Shown here in pieces: positions 46,310 through 57,850 of a DNA stretch of 64,000 nucleotides. The DNA is taken from the NCBI GenBank assembly GCA_014218235.1, contig CM024758.1:75898206-75962205 (forward strand), read 5' to 3'. The DNA comes from Colocasia esculenta. Taxonomy: Eukaryota > Streptophyta > Magnoliopsida > Alismatales > Araceae. The position numbers and the translations under genes are program-made. Every line of letters starts with the position of its first letter. Position 1 is the first letter of the stretch. The notes beneath the pieces were generated by a model, which did not search any database, had not been told where the DNA came from, and saw only the letters and a program-made list of their open reading frames with translations.

Positions 46310-47647
46310 GATGTCGCGATGATGTCGTGACCGGCCCGGCTGCGGTGACATCATCTTAACTCTCTAAGACGTCGCGACAGTGCCGCGACAGCATACGGCA
46401 TCGTGACATGGTCGTGACGGCTTGTGGCATCGCGACAACATCAAAGAGAGGTAAGTCTTGCGGAGTTCCATTTTTTGTGGAGTCTTCGCCGTTTCCAGTT
46501 CTTGCTGTACCCGTGGCACCAGTGCTAATTTCCTAGTATGTTCCTACACTAGTCATTCGCCCGGTGCTCAGCACTTGAGGGCTTGTCTTGTGAGAGAGGT
46601 TGTTACCGTTGCCTAGGACCCCCGTCCCCATGTGCCTGTTGAGGAAGCACTCCGGGCGGCGGGCGTGCTCGAGTCGCGGACTCTCGGGCAGAGGGGAAAA
46701 CAGTTGTTAGGACAGCGACGTTGAGTTGTTTGCAAAGCTCTCTTGGTTGTCTTGAACCCCGATGTCGTTTGGAGTCCTTCTAGGCATAGGCCAGCAATTC
46801 CTTTCTCACTGCCTTGGTCTTTGTGGCCCAAAACTACTTGGAGAGGCCAGGCGTAGGACCGTAGTCCGGCCAGACTATGGCGGTTACTATTGTGTTACTT
46901 ATGTTTCTACCCCACTCTGACCAGACGTGGAGGCTTGGACCTGGGTCGAGGATAAGACGTCAGTGGATGCACCTGATCGGTTGACTAGTGGTAGCATTTT
47001 CTGTAGCTAGTGTCTTTTGTCCAAGCAGGGTTCTCCCTGTCTGCGTTGCCAGCCGTGTGGTGATCACGATGTGCAGGTTTTACGGAGTTTCTGATCGTAG
47101 TGTCCTTCCGTAATGTTGCTAGTAGTAGCTTTGCTTCCGCACTTTCCCTTATAGAGTAAAGATATATCTGTTGTTGTTTAATTGTTTATATATTCCTCTG
47201 TCTGTTAAAGCTAGTAGGAGATTAGTGGTCCCTACTGAGTTTCTGTTGTGAATCTCATCCCTTCCTTTTCCAGTTGAGACTGCACAGCAGCGACATGGAG
47301 AGCGCGCGGTGAGGAGGCAGGGCGGTAGTCGTCGTCCCTACAGCTAGAAGTGTTCTCTCCTTTCAGTTGTATGTCACCCTCGGGGTATGCCCCTAGGGGC
47401 TCTGTCCTTCACTTTTTACTTGCACTTGTGTGCGTGTGTTGGGACTGTACCTAGAGCGATACGCTGCGGTCTCGCTCTCCTTTCTGCTTCTGCGTGTGTG
47501 CTTCTAGTTCAATAGTTGACGTTTATTTCTCTTACATATTCTGTTAGACTTGTGTTATAGCCCTTCAAGGTTTCCGGATCCGTGGGCGGCGGCAGCGAAA
47601 ACTAGGTCTCGGCTTGGGCCGAGGGTCGGGTTCTCGAGGTCGTTACA
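46310..47647 (+). mobile_element. G5 LTR, copy 2
   Basis: Follows the gag break without polypurine tract, so its first bases and the tract are lost. U3 starts with a cluster of TCGCGA-type motifs (46313-46440), then unmatched text, then the part shared with copies 1 and 3 from about 47068. Ends TCGTTACA. Confidence 0.7.
46313..46440. repeat. TCGCGA/TCGTGA motif cluster in G5 LTR copy 2
   Basis: GTCGCGATG, GTCGTGACC, CGTCGCGACAG, GCCGCGACAG, ATCGTGACATG, GTCGTGACGG and ATCGCGACAAC within 130 bases. Copy 3 repeats the cluster at 48616-48750. The same core is used by the unrelated G1/G3 LTR. Confidence 0.75.
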
Positions 47648-47784
47648 GTTGGTATCAGAGCTAGAGTTTAATAGGACTTCTAGTGGATTTAAACTACAAT
47701 AGGAAGTCCCAACAATAGTACAAGTACACCTCTAGACGCCCATGTTAGTATCGTTAACCATGTTGGTTGTGTGCCATGCAAGAT

Positions 47785-48617
47785 ATGGCTCCGCGCAGGC
47801 GTAGGTAGGTCAGAGAGCTGATAGAGCAGCAGGGTGAGTCAGATATGCCAGCGCCGGGTCAGGTTTAGGGGGAGTTGTCAGCAGAGGAGTCTGTGGCGCA
47901 CCCTCAGGGAGCAGCAGCAGCGCAGCAGTGGCACCAGCCCCAGCCACAGTAGTACGTGGATTGGTTCCTCGTGGCTGAGTAGTTCTTTAGGATCCTGTAC
48001 CAGGGAGCGTGGTAGCCTGGGCAGGCAGCAACGGGAGGTCAGCATCCAGTACCTCCCCCAGCAGTACCGGAGCAGCAGGCAGATCTGCGGGTGCAGCAGC
48101 TAGTAGTTCAGCAGCTGTCGGATACTGGGAGTACCCGAGCCGGTAGGCGGAGGATGTCTGTCACTGAGGACAGGACTGCCCTATTGGAGAGATTCATGCA
48201 TCTCTGACCGCCGATGTTCTTCAATGACCTTGATCCAGACAAGGCAGAGAGTTGGATCATGAGTTGGAGTGCATGTTCGAGACCATGAAGTGCGCCGAGG
48301 AGGACTAGGTGAGACTGGCAGTGTATTAGGTCAAGGGGCCAGCCCATGAGTGGTGGAGAGTTCAGAGGCAGACTCACATTCCAGGTTAGCATTTGGATCA
48401 GATCACTTGGCAAAGGTTTTTGGGGGTCTTTCACGGGGAGTACTTCCTGATTACGCTCGACGTGAGAGACGAGATCAGTTTCATGAGTTGGTTCAGGGTG
48501 ATTTGTCAGTTACCCAATACCATCAGAGGTTTGTCCGGTTGTTGAGGCATGTCCCTCATGTTGTCAATAGTGAGCAGGCTTGTGTAGAGAGGTTTATTAC
48601 AGGACTGAGACCAGTAT
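47785..48617 (+). pseudogene. G5 gag fragment, unit 2
   Basis: Starts ATGGCTCCGCGCAGGC. Same extent and break point as unit 1. Several Gln codons are TAG. The last readable part, FVRLLRHVPHVVNSEQACVE, ends with TGLRPV at 48617. Confidence 0.75.
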
Positions 48618-49898
48618 AGAGGTCGCGATGATGTTGCGACCAGCCCGGCCATAGTGACATCATCTCGACACTCTAAGGCGTCGCGACAGTGTCACGATAG
48701 CCTATGGTGTCGTGACATGGTCCCGACGGCCTGTGGCGTCGCGACAACATCAGAGACAGGTAAGTCTTGTGGAGTTCCATTTTCTGTGGAGTCTTCGCCG
48801 TTTTCGGTTCTTGCTGTACCCGTGGCACCAGTGCTAATTTCCTAGTATGGTCCTACACTAGTCTTTTTCCCGGTGCTCACCACTTGAGGGCTTGTCCCGT
48901 GAGAGAGGTTGTTACCATTGCCTGGGACCCCCGTCCCCGCGTGCCTGTTGAGGGAGCACTCCGGGCGACGAGCGTGCTCGAGTCGCGGACTCTGGAGCGA
49001 AGGAGAAAAAAGTGGTTAGGACAGCGACGTTGAGTCGTTGGCAGAGCTCTCTTGGTTGGTCTGGGACGCCGACGTCGTTTGGAGTCCTTCCTGACACAAG
49101 CCAGTGATTCCTATTCTCACTGCCTTGCTCTTTGTCGCCCCGGAACCACTTGGAGAGGCCAGGAGTGCGCCGTAGTTTGGCCAGACTATGGCGGTTCTAT
49201 TGTGTTACTTATGTTTCTGCTCACTCTGATAAGACGTGGAGGTTTGGACCTTTGTCGAGGATAAGATGTCAGTGGATGCACCTGACTGGTGACTAGTGGT
49301 AGCGTTTTCTATAGCTAGTGTCTTTTGTCGAAGCAGGGTTCTCCCTATCTGCATTGTCAGCTGTGTGGTGATCACGATGAGTAGGTTCTGCGGAGTTTCT
49401 AATTGTAGTGTCCTTCCGTAACGTTTCTAGTAGTAGCTTCGCTTCCGCAGTTTCCCTTGTAGAGTAGAAGATATATCTGATGTTGTTTATTTGTTTATTA
49501 ATCCTCTATCTGTTAGAGCTAGTAGGAGATTGGTGGTCCTACTGAGCTTCTATTGTTGGGTGCAGGAGGCGGGGCGGTAGTTGTCATCCCTGCAGCTAGC
49601 AGTGTTATCTCCTTTCAGTTGTACGTCACCCTCAGGGTATGACCTAAGGGCTCTGTCCTTCCCTTTTTACTTGTACTCGTGTGCATGTGTTGGGACTGTA
49701 CCTAGAGCGAAACACTGTGGTCTCGCCCTCCTTTCTACTTCTGCGTGTATGCTTATAGTTCAGTAGTTGACGTTTATTTCCCTTACATATTCTATTAGAC
49801 TTGTGTTATAGCCCTTCCGGGTCTACGGATCCGTGGCGGCGACTGCAAAAATTAGGTCCTCGACTTGGGCCGAGGGTCGGGCTCTCTGGGTCGTTACA
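48618..49898 (+). mobile_element. G5 LTR, copy 3
   Basis: Same structure as copy 2, with a deletion of about 65 bases near 49556. Ends GTCGTTACA before the primer site of unit 3. Confidence 0.7.
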
Positions 49899-50035
49899 GT
49901 TGGTATTAGAGCTAGAGTCTAACAGGACTTATAGTGGATTTAAACTATAATAGGAAGTCCGAACAATAGTACAAGTACACCGCTAGCCACCCAAGTTGGT
50001 ATCATTAACCATGTTGGTTGTGTGCCATTCAGGAT

Positions 50036-51550
50036 ATGGCTTCGCATAGGCGTAGGCAGTTAGAGAGCTAATAGAGCAATAGGTTGAGTCGATATGCCAG
50101 CGCCCGTAAGGTTCAGGAGGAGGTGTCAGTAGAGGAGTCTGTGGCGCAGCCTCAGGGAGCAGCAGCAGTAGTGGCACCAGCCCCAGCCACAGCTGTATGT
50201 GGATTGGTTCCCCATTGCTGAGCAATTCTTTAGGATCCTATACCAGGGAGCGTGGCAGCCTGGGCAAGCAGCAGCGGGAGGTCATCCTCCAGTACCTCCA
50301 CTAGCAATACCGGAGCAGTAGGCAGATCCGCAGGTGGAGCAGCCAGTAGATCAGCATGCGTCAGATACTGGGAGTACCCTAGCCGATAGCGGAGGATGGA
50401 TGTCTCTGAGGACAGGACCGCCTTTTGGAGAGGTTCATGCGTCTCTGACCGCCGATGTTCTTCGGCGACTTTGATCCAGACAAGGCAGAGAGTTGGACCC
50501 ACGAGTTGGATCGCATGTTCGAGACCATGAAGTGCGCCGAGGAGGACCAGGTGAGACTGGAAGTGTATTAGCTTAAGGGGCCAACCCATGAGTGGTGGAG
50601 AGTTCAGAGGCAGACTCACTTTCTAGGGTAGCGTTTGGATCACATCACTTGGCAGAGGTTTTGGGGGGTCTTTCACGACAAGTACTTGCCCTATGCTCGA
50701 CGTGAGAGACGAGATCAGTTCATGAGTTGGTTCAGGGTGTTTGTCAAGTACCCAGTACCATCAGAGGTTTGTCCGGTTGTTGAGGCATGTCCCTCATGTT
50801 GCCAACAGTGAGCAGGCTTTTCTAGAGAGGTTATTACAGGACTAAGGACATATTGAGGTGGGTGTGACTGCTCACATGTGTGCCAATTTGGGAGAGGCGG
50901 TGGCTAAGGCCACCACCTTGGAGAGTGAGACCTGGCAGCCTCAGCAACAGCAGCAGGGAGGAGCTTCCTCTAGGACCTCACGTACCAGTCTCCCGCAGGT
51001 AGTCGTGGTAGTGCGACCTCTTCTTCTTCGGGCATGGGTAGTTCAGGCAGTTCTAGTTTGCGCTTAAAGTTCAGCAGATGAACACTTGCGAGGGTTGATG
51101 GAGCCGGCAGCATAAGCGTCAGTCAAGGTTTGCAGAGCCGTCGGTCCAGCAGGAGCCGAGCAGGGTAGGCAGGAGGCACTCTGTTACACTTGTGGTTTGC
51201 CGGGCCCTTCAAAAGGGATTGCCCGATGGGGCAAGTCCAGCAGCCAATGCAGTACACTCAAGCAGTTGTCGCAGTACCAGTACCCCCAGCAACAGCAGCA
51301 GGTACCCCATCGGCAGCAGCAGAGCAGTACCATTTACAGCTCAACAGCTTCAGCAGCTTCAGCAGCATCAGTAGCCTCAGCAGTTTCAGTTGTACCAGTA
51401 GTAGCAGCAGCAGTTTCCACAACATTAGCAGCCGCCGCAGCAGCAGCACCTAGCAGGCGCCACAACGTGGGCGCGTCGTGTGATGGCTCTTACCAAGGGG
51501 GAGGCCGAGGCGTCGAACGTGGTTATAGGTACTTTGCCTATCCTTGGTAG
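50036..51550 (+). pseudogene. G5 gag, unit 3 (longest copy)
   Basis: Starts ATGGCTTCGCATAGGC. Continues beyond the break of units 1 and 2 through MGVTAHMCANLGEAVAKATTL, a Q/S-rich linker, and one CCHC-like zinc knuckle (CYTCGLPGPFKRDCP, about 51188-51230, with Pro-Phe where Gly-His is usual). It ends in a strongly Gln-rich tail built from CAG repeats (51280-51450). Stops and frameshifts throughout. Confidence 0.8.
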
Positions 51551-52020
51551 AGCTGCTCGTGGTTTTGGTCAATCCCGGTGCTTCTATTTGTTTTGACTCC
51601 CGAGGAGTTTACGAGTCACTGGTTCGTCATGCACCTGAGAGGCAATGTGATGTGATGGTCGATCTCTCATCTGGTGATTACATGCGTTCTTTGGTTACCT
51701 GGAGGGTGTCACAATTAAGGTCAAAGGACACCAGTTGCCAGCCAGGTTGTACACGTTGCAGCTTCGTTACGTTGATGTCATCTTTGGCATGGACTGGTTG
51801 GAGGCTCACTCAGTTGTGGTGGATTGTTAGCAGAAACCGTTCGGTTTGAGATACCTGGAGCGCCTATTCTCAGCTTCCAAGGTATCCGGTCTACCCGTCG
51901 ACCTTTTATTTCTTACTCTAGACCTCATCGTTTGATCTGTGATGGTTGCGTAGCATATCTTGCTTCTGTTTGTTCTTCTGAGCCTAGCGGGTCGTTGGCC
52001 TTTAATGTAACTGTTTTGTG
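51536..52020 (+). pseudogene. G5 protease remnant
   Basis: VLVNPGASICFDSRGVYESLV corresponds to the V-L-F-D-T-G-A-x-H-S-F region, so the catalytic Asp codon is read as Asn (NPGA). The FGMDWLEAHSVVVD-like end at about 51785-51830 is in a shifted frame. Confidence 0.7.
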
Positions 52021-52800
52021 AGTTCTCTGATGTTCTTTCGGATGATCTACCTAGGTTACCACCTGAGAAGGAGGTGGAGTTCTCCATTAAGCTTTCCTGG
52101 TACGATGCCTTTGTCCAAGGCACTTTACCGGATGGTCCGACTAAGTTGCGCGAGCTGAAGCGACAGTTGCAGGAGTTGCTTGAGTTACATTTCATCCATC
52201 TGAGTCGTTCGCTGTGGGATGCGCCAGTGTTGTTCGTGAGGAAGAAGGATGGCAGCTTGAGATTCTGCATCGATTATAGGCTGCTGAACCAGGTAACTGT
52301 GAAGAACAAGTATCTGTTGCCCAGGATCGATGACTTGTTTGATCTGTTGCAGTCAATCAAGGTGTTTTCGAATATTGACTTGAGATCAGGCTACTACCAG
52401 TTCAGGATCAAAGAGTCAGATATCGGCATGATAGCTTTCCATTTGAGGTATGGTCACTTTGAGTTCGTTGTGATGCCGTTTGGGTCACGAACGCGCCAAG
52501 AACTTTTATCGATTGATGTACAGGTGTTCAGTGAGTACCTAGATCGGTTCGTGGTCATCTTGTAGATGACATTTTCGCAACAGTGGTGTTTGCTCTGAAG
52601 TTATGGAGGCACTATTTGTACGGCGAGGTGTTCGAGATCTTTATCGACCATCAGAGCTTGCAATATATCTTCACTCAGAAGGATTTGAACTTGAGGCAGT
52701 GCAGATGGATTGAGTACTTGAAGGACTATGACCTTACTCTCTCCTATCACCCGAGAAGGGCTAATGTCGTAGCATATGCTTTCAGCAGACGAGTCGCCTG
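52021..52800 (+). pseudogene. G5 reverse transcriptase and RNase H, internally deleted
   Basis: RT is open from 52074 to 52565: VLFVRKKDGSLRFCIDYRLL and FSNIDLRSGYYQFRIKES with one catalytic Asp. Directly after LDRFVVIL, where the Asp pair should follow, the frame breaks and the text jumps to the RNase H C-terminal part (VFEIFIDHQSLQYIFTQKDL, 52628-52800). Roughly the last third of RT and most of RNase H are missing. Confidence 0.85.
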
Positions 52801-53680
52801 AGTTCGTTGCTTGTCAGAGAGTGGAGGTTGTTGAGGACCTGTCTCAGGGAGTTTTCTGCCCTTGGAGGTACAGAGACCGTGCAGTGATGACCAGTTTGTA
52901 AGTTTGCTCGTCAGTGTACCGTGAAGTGCTGGAGGCACAACCGGCAGATATAGAGTTGGCAGATATTTTGCAGATGCCAGATGTTGAGCTTGATGAGGAC
53001 AGTGAGGTCAGATTCAAAGGCAGATTGTATGTCCCATGTGATGCGCACTAGGCGCTGTTGTCAGAGGCACACCGTTCGAGGTATGCTGTCCATCCTGGTT
53101 CCACCAAGATGTATCATAACCTGAGGAGGCTCTTCTAGTAGCCAGGGATGAATAGGGGCATGGTAGAGCATTGGAATGGCACCATACGAGGCTTTGTATG
53201 GTCGGCCGTGCAGGACACTACTTCACTGGTTTGAAGTTGTGAGAGGTAGCTTTTGAGACTAGAGATGGTGCAGCAGTGTGCAGACATAATCAGCTTAGTC
53301 AGCCAGAGGCTTCAGGCAGCACAAAGCAAACAAAAGACCTTTGCAGATGTCCGTAGGAGGCCATTGCAGTTCAGCGTGGGTGACCTTGTGTTTTTAACGG
53401 GTTTCACCGACCAAGGTGTTATGAGGTTTGGAAGAACAGGAAAGCTCATTCCAAGGTATATTGGACCTTTCCCCATCACAGAGAGGATCAGTGAGGTTGC
53501 TTATGGGTTGTGTCTTCCGACAAAGTTGGCAGGCGTGCATAGTGTTTTCCACGTTTCACAACTCAGGAGGTACATCGCAGATCCGTCCACATGTTGGACT
53601 ACTCACAGCTTGAGGTAGTGCCAGACTTGTCAGTGCAAGAGTACCCGGTCATAGTTGTAAACCGCAGAGACTAGTGACAT
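52801..53680 (+). pseudogene. G5 integrase remnant with partial chromodomain
   Basis: The zinc-binding part is readable (SEAHRSRYAVHPGSTKMYHN, about 53060-53115). It jumps at about 53166 to WNGTIRGF..., the end of the core, so the catalytic D-D-E core is deleted. The C-terminal part (53253-53618) is clean: LVFLTGFTDQGVMRFGR and GPFPITERISEVAYGLCLP. A chromodomain start (VVPDLSVQEYPVIVVNRR, about 53615-53670) is then cut off. Confidence 0.82.
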
Positions 53681-53699
53681 CCGTTTCTTATGTCTAATC

Positions 53700-54060
53700 C
53701 CAGAGAATGCCATTTAGAAAAGTCACTAAATGTAACCTTCCCTTTCTTACAGTCGACACTTGCCCCATATGCGGACAACCAGTCGGCTCCCAAATTACAT
53801 CATAGCCTCCATGGACATACACACCGGGTCAGCTTTTAGGTTATGGTCTCCGATCATTACATCAGCAGATGGGAAATATTTGTTCAATTTCTCCTTTTCC
53901 CCTAGTGGCGTTGTGACAGAGAACTCACAACCCATGGATATAGGTTTAGCATTCATAGTATCAGCAAAGTTTTGAGATATAAATGAATGGGTTGCTCCAG
54001 TATCAAATAAAACGAATGCTGATTGAGAGAAAACTTGAAGGGTACTTCTATGATTCCACC
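53700..54060 (-). pseudogene. G3 protease remnant
   Basis: FDTGATHSFISQNFAD with an intact D-T-G-A active site (complement of 53993-54004), then a short tail that loses homology at about 53770. Truncated at the junction with G5. Confidence 0.8.
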
Positions 54061-54099
54061 CTCCTCGGTGGGCTCCACTTTCTAGACAGCTTGCAGTCG

Positions 54100-55034
54100 G
54101 CCAGGCTTCTTTTGCCCATTAGGGCGTTTCTCTTTCTCTTGATTCTTCAGCACAGGGCACTCGAAAATGCGATGATTGCGATTCCGACAGCGTAGGCAAG
54201 CGCCTGCTTTTCTCCAGCACTCAGCAGCAGTATGACCAGTTTTGTCACAATGCTCGCACTTGGTCTTGTCGGTGTTTGGGGTAGTAGGTATCTTGAGCTT
54301 CCTTTCTTGATTCAGCCCTCCCGTGATGTTGAACGGCCGATTTTGTCATTTGTGGGCTTGCTTGAGGAACCCGATGCTGGTTCCTTCTTGACTAGTCTAC
54401 CTTAATGTGATCGGTAAGGTCGGTCGCATCCTCCAGCATTGTGCCTTCTTTACCATCTCAGCATAAGTCTGGACGTCGAGTGGAGCAAGTTGTGTAATAT
54501 ATGAAGGCTTGAGTCCATTAAGAAATCTCCTCGCCTTCATCTTCTCTGTGTTGACCAGATGATTGGCATAACGCGCCAATCGGGAGAATTGCGCTTCATA
54601 CTCAGCGATCGTAAGGTGCCTCTGTTTTAGTGCAGCAAATTCGGAGGCCTTCCTCTCCTGGATCCTTTCAGAGAAGTATTTGGAGTTATAATGCTCCTTG
54701 AATTCTACCCAGGTGAATTGTGCATCGGCCCTGGTGGCCTCCACAGACTCCCACCATGCACGAGCGTCTCTTTCTAATTGAAATGTTGCCAGTAGTATCT
54801 TATCACCATCCGCGCATTGCATGACGCGGAAGATGCGTTCTATCTCCTTCATCCAGTTTTCTGCCTCGTCAAGATCGGTAGTCCCACTAAAACGGGGCGG
54901 TTCAAGTTGTAGAAATTCCTATGCAGATCTCCGGCTCCTTGGTTTCCACGAGCTCCAGTAGCTTGAAGTAGCGCTTGAGTGAGCTGTTGCATAGTTTGTT
55001 GCATGTCACGGAGTTGTGCACGCTCTGCTGCCAT
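54100..55034 (-). pseudogene. G3 gag
   Basis: N-terminal MAAERAQLRDMQQTMQQLTQ (55034), a frameshift near 54850, then MKEIERIFRVMQCADGDKIL and WWESVEATRADAQFTWVEF and a clean capsid to KPSYITQLAPLDVQTYAEMV (54852-54397). The nucleocapsid has CEHCDKTGHTAAECW and CLRCRNRNHRIFECP zinc-knuckle motifs at about 54270-54150. The aligned position of the G2 candidate intron 2 is contiguous here. Confidence 0.85.
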
Positions 55035-55212
55035 TGCTATGTTTTAAGTTCCTTCAAAAGAGAAATTTAAATGTAAGATATCATGATTGCACTAAGTTGG
55101 TGTGTTTGTGAGTTTATTTTAGCTAGTTACCCTTGGCTCTAACATCAACTCACATAGGTGGATAATGACTCTACTCGAGGCAGGTTAACCTAGATCATCT
55201 ATACTTAAGAAT

Positions 55213-55231
55213 AACCTAGGCTCTGATACCA
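55213..55231 (-). promoter_or_regulatory. G3 primer binding site
   Basis: Minus strand TGGTATCAGAGCCTAGGTT, a perfect initiator-methionine tRNA complement over the first 12 bases, 6 bases after the LTR end. Confidence 0.88.
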
Positions 55232-56879
55232 CAAAACTGTCACGCCCCGACGCGGAATATCGGAGCGCGAAGGCAGTTGCAAGTGAACGGGTATAGAGCG
55301 AGTACTAGACATCAAACCATTGAACAAGAATAAATACTAAAACCATTTCATTCATTAATAAACTTTCAAATGTCTAGTTACAACCACTATCAGAGCCGAT
55401 CTATAGGCCCGATTCATTGAAATAGAAGCAAAAGACTAACTTCAATTTAACTACTACAATACTAATCATAGTGCTAGGATGCTAGGGTACTCATGACATC
55501 ACTCCAGGTCGTTCCCGTCCTCTTGAGTGTATGGTTCATCCTCGGTCTCACCTAAGAACCACGACAATAACGCAGGTGAGCGATAACGCCCAGTAGGACT
55601 TAAATCTCAGGATCAAGCATGCTTTAAGTGATTAAGTCTTATAAAGCAAGATAACTAGAGAGAATAACGAGAAACCATAGAAGTACTGGTACACGATAAC
55701 GAGCAACAATTGCACAATGCACGAGAGTATACCGCGACAAGTTTTGATATCGGATTGGCCGTATAACAAGATAAAAAGTAAAATTGCACTTCAGTGCACA
55801 AGTCACGATAGCAAGTGTTGGTCGATATTCTTTCAACCACGAGTTTCAAGTAAACCAATAATTGACTGTTTGATTAATTGATTGCCATAGATCAAATCTT
55901 GCGTGTTCATGCGTTAGGTGTATGCCATCACCCAGATCATTAGACCCTCGCGAGTTATAGCCTTTCAGGTGCTCCTCCCAAGGACCAGACCGGGCCCTTA
56001 TAATGTTACCTAGCATAGTCATGTTTTTATCGTAGACAATCAATCATTTAATGGCCAAATAGAGAGTACCAAGAAATAGATGAGATCACTAGATGAATAG
56101 ACGAGATAGTAGAGTGAACGTGAATAGATGAGCGAGTAGAGTATAGATGAGAGCTAGTGGACATTGCACGTAATGTGATGAGTAAACATGCGGTAGTAAC
56201 AGTTACACAACACGCGCACTTGGTGTTGGCAGTCAGGTGGAACTCACGACCCTACCACGGGCCATGTTAAGCACAGGTCCAGAGGTCCGGAATGATTCAA
56301 GATGAGAGCGAACTTCTAATAGCCGTTTGGACCATATTGATCCCTAAAGGGTGTAATAGGTGTTAGGGTACAACCGGCTCGTCGACCATGTGGGAATCCA
56401 TGATCAGAGGAGACTTACGGAGGCCTTGTACAAGAGTTCACTAGTCCAGTGAAAGGAATATCCGACGGAGAGTTCACCACAAGCCAAGTAAAGTGTGTAT
56501 ATAAAAATAGGTGCTCGACGTTCTAGAGGAATTCTAGAACAGTAGAGCGTCGAGATCGGTGCTTCAAAACAATGCGAAAATCGAGGACAAGTTCATTTAC
56601 AAGTAAGGCAATTTAATTGCATAAATTACCAGATATATTATGTCACATAATATATTATGTCACATGTTCATGCCAATTAAGCCATATTTGGATGGTTCCA
56701 AGTGTGTGCATGTGTAAGAGAGATCATAGCTAGAAATAAGTCGTGAATATGTATTTTAAATCATTCAATGTAGCTCCATTTTTTTAACAAGTTTTTTTTT
56801 GGGGTATAACTGTAAAAATATGTAAGAATATTTTAGAAAGTGAAAGTAACAAATTTTATGGGTTTTCATGCAAAATCCT

Positions 56880-57130
56880 GTGAAGGCGACATAGGCCAGT
56901 AAGGATTGCGACATGGGTAGGACAGGTAGCGACAGGGCCTGCAAGGGGTCGCGACAGGGCTGTCAGAACAGAAGGCCAGAACACGACGTAGGATACTGTC
57001 GCGTTCAGAAAGCGACAAGGGAAGCGTCGCGACGGGCTTGAGAACGCGACAATGGGAACTGTCGCTATCAGATCGCGACAGAGCGCTCTGTCGCGATGGC
57101 CCTTGTGAACGCGGCCTATCGAGCCGTCGC
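56880..57130. repeat. TCGCGA palindrome cluster in G3 LTR
   Basis: GGTCGCGACAGG, CGTCGCGACGG, ATCGCGACAG and CTGTCGCGATGG with related GCGACA pieces, about ten in 250 bases. Located in the predicted transcribed leader. Confidence 0.78.
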
Positions 57131-57837
57131 GTTCACAGGGTCTGCGCCAAAGCCTGACAGGGTTCTGATCTGTCTGGATTGCGGTCCAGAAACTTGTCTT
57201 TTCGACACAGGGTAGTTCAGAAAAAATCATAACTATTTGTATACATGATGAAAAATCTTGAAACCAGTGGCAAATGAAACTAGACATGCTAGAGTACTTC
57301 CAATAAATAGGAATTAGAGATAGAGTACGGTTTGAACATGGTTTGGGCAAGAACAGTAACAAGTAACACAGAACATGATACAGAGAGCAAGATTGATTTA
57401 ATTCGAGCAACATGCTCAACATGAATCAGGGCTTTCAAGGGCAAAGATGTCTAACATGCATCAGTCCCTACAGTAAAAATCTCGTAGTATGGGGTTGAGT
57501 ATACAAGGAGATCAAGAGTTAAGAAGAGGGTTCGGGGTCATGTAAGTTGCAGAACATGAAAAATCATGAACTAAAGATATGCTCGATGGAAAATTATGAA
57601 ACTTGAGGGTTTTGTTCCTCATGTATGGAACAATCTACAAATGAAATATTAGGATTTTAGCTTGTGAGAATGTCTACCTTGGACTCGATTTGTCTTCTAG
57701 GGTTAAAATCTCCAAGAACAAGGAAGAAGCTCTAAGAACTCCTTCTCCCCACGAGATCCTCTCCTCCTTGGCCTCTTCTCCACGTCCAACAACCTTTGGC
57801 AACGAGCTAGGGTCGGCCATGAGGGTTTAAGAGGTGT

Positions 57838-57850
57838 ATTTATATAAATA
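57838..57850 (-). promoter_or_regulatory. G3 LTR TATA box
   Basis: The minus strand reads TATTTATATAAATACA, a strong TATA match. Confidence 0.6.

Larger units (their letters stand above)
44748..53680 (+). mobile_element. Chromovirus G5 as a tandem LTR-gag array
   Basis: Three repeated blocks share the same LTR end, primer binding site and gag start. The order is partial LTR (44748-45329), gag fragment, LTR (about 46310-47647), gag fragment, LTR (about 48618-49898), then gag-protease-RT-RNase H-integrase-chromodomain remnants to about 53680. The first two gag fragments break off at the same point into the same LTR text, so the array arose by duplication of one rearranged unit of about 2.3 kb. 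No 3' LTR or polypurine tract is present, and the element is truncated where G3 begins. Confidence 0.85.

Noticed and set aside
44748..49898. CRISPR-like spaced repeats
   Set aside because: The repeat units are 2.3-kb LTR-gag blocks and short palindromes in a plant retroelement, with no spacer/repeat geometry.
51190..51550. Possible Ser/Ala/Gln-repeat protein genes on both strands
   Set aside because: Frame variants of the CAG-repeat tail of G5 gag; position and zinc-knuckle context fit gag.
55213..55231. tRNA-like sequence TGGTATCAGAGC near several element starts
   Set aside because: These are primer binding sites complementary to the tRNA 3' end, not tRNA genes; no cloverleaf is present.
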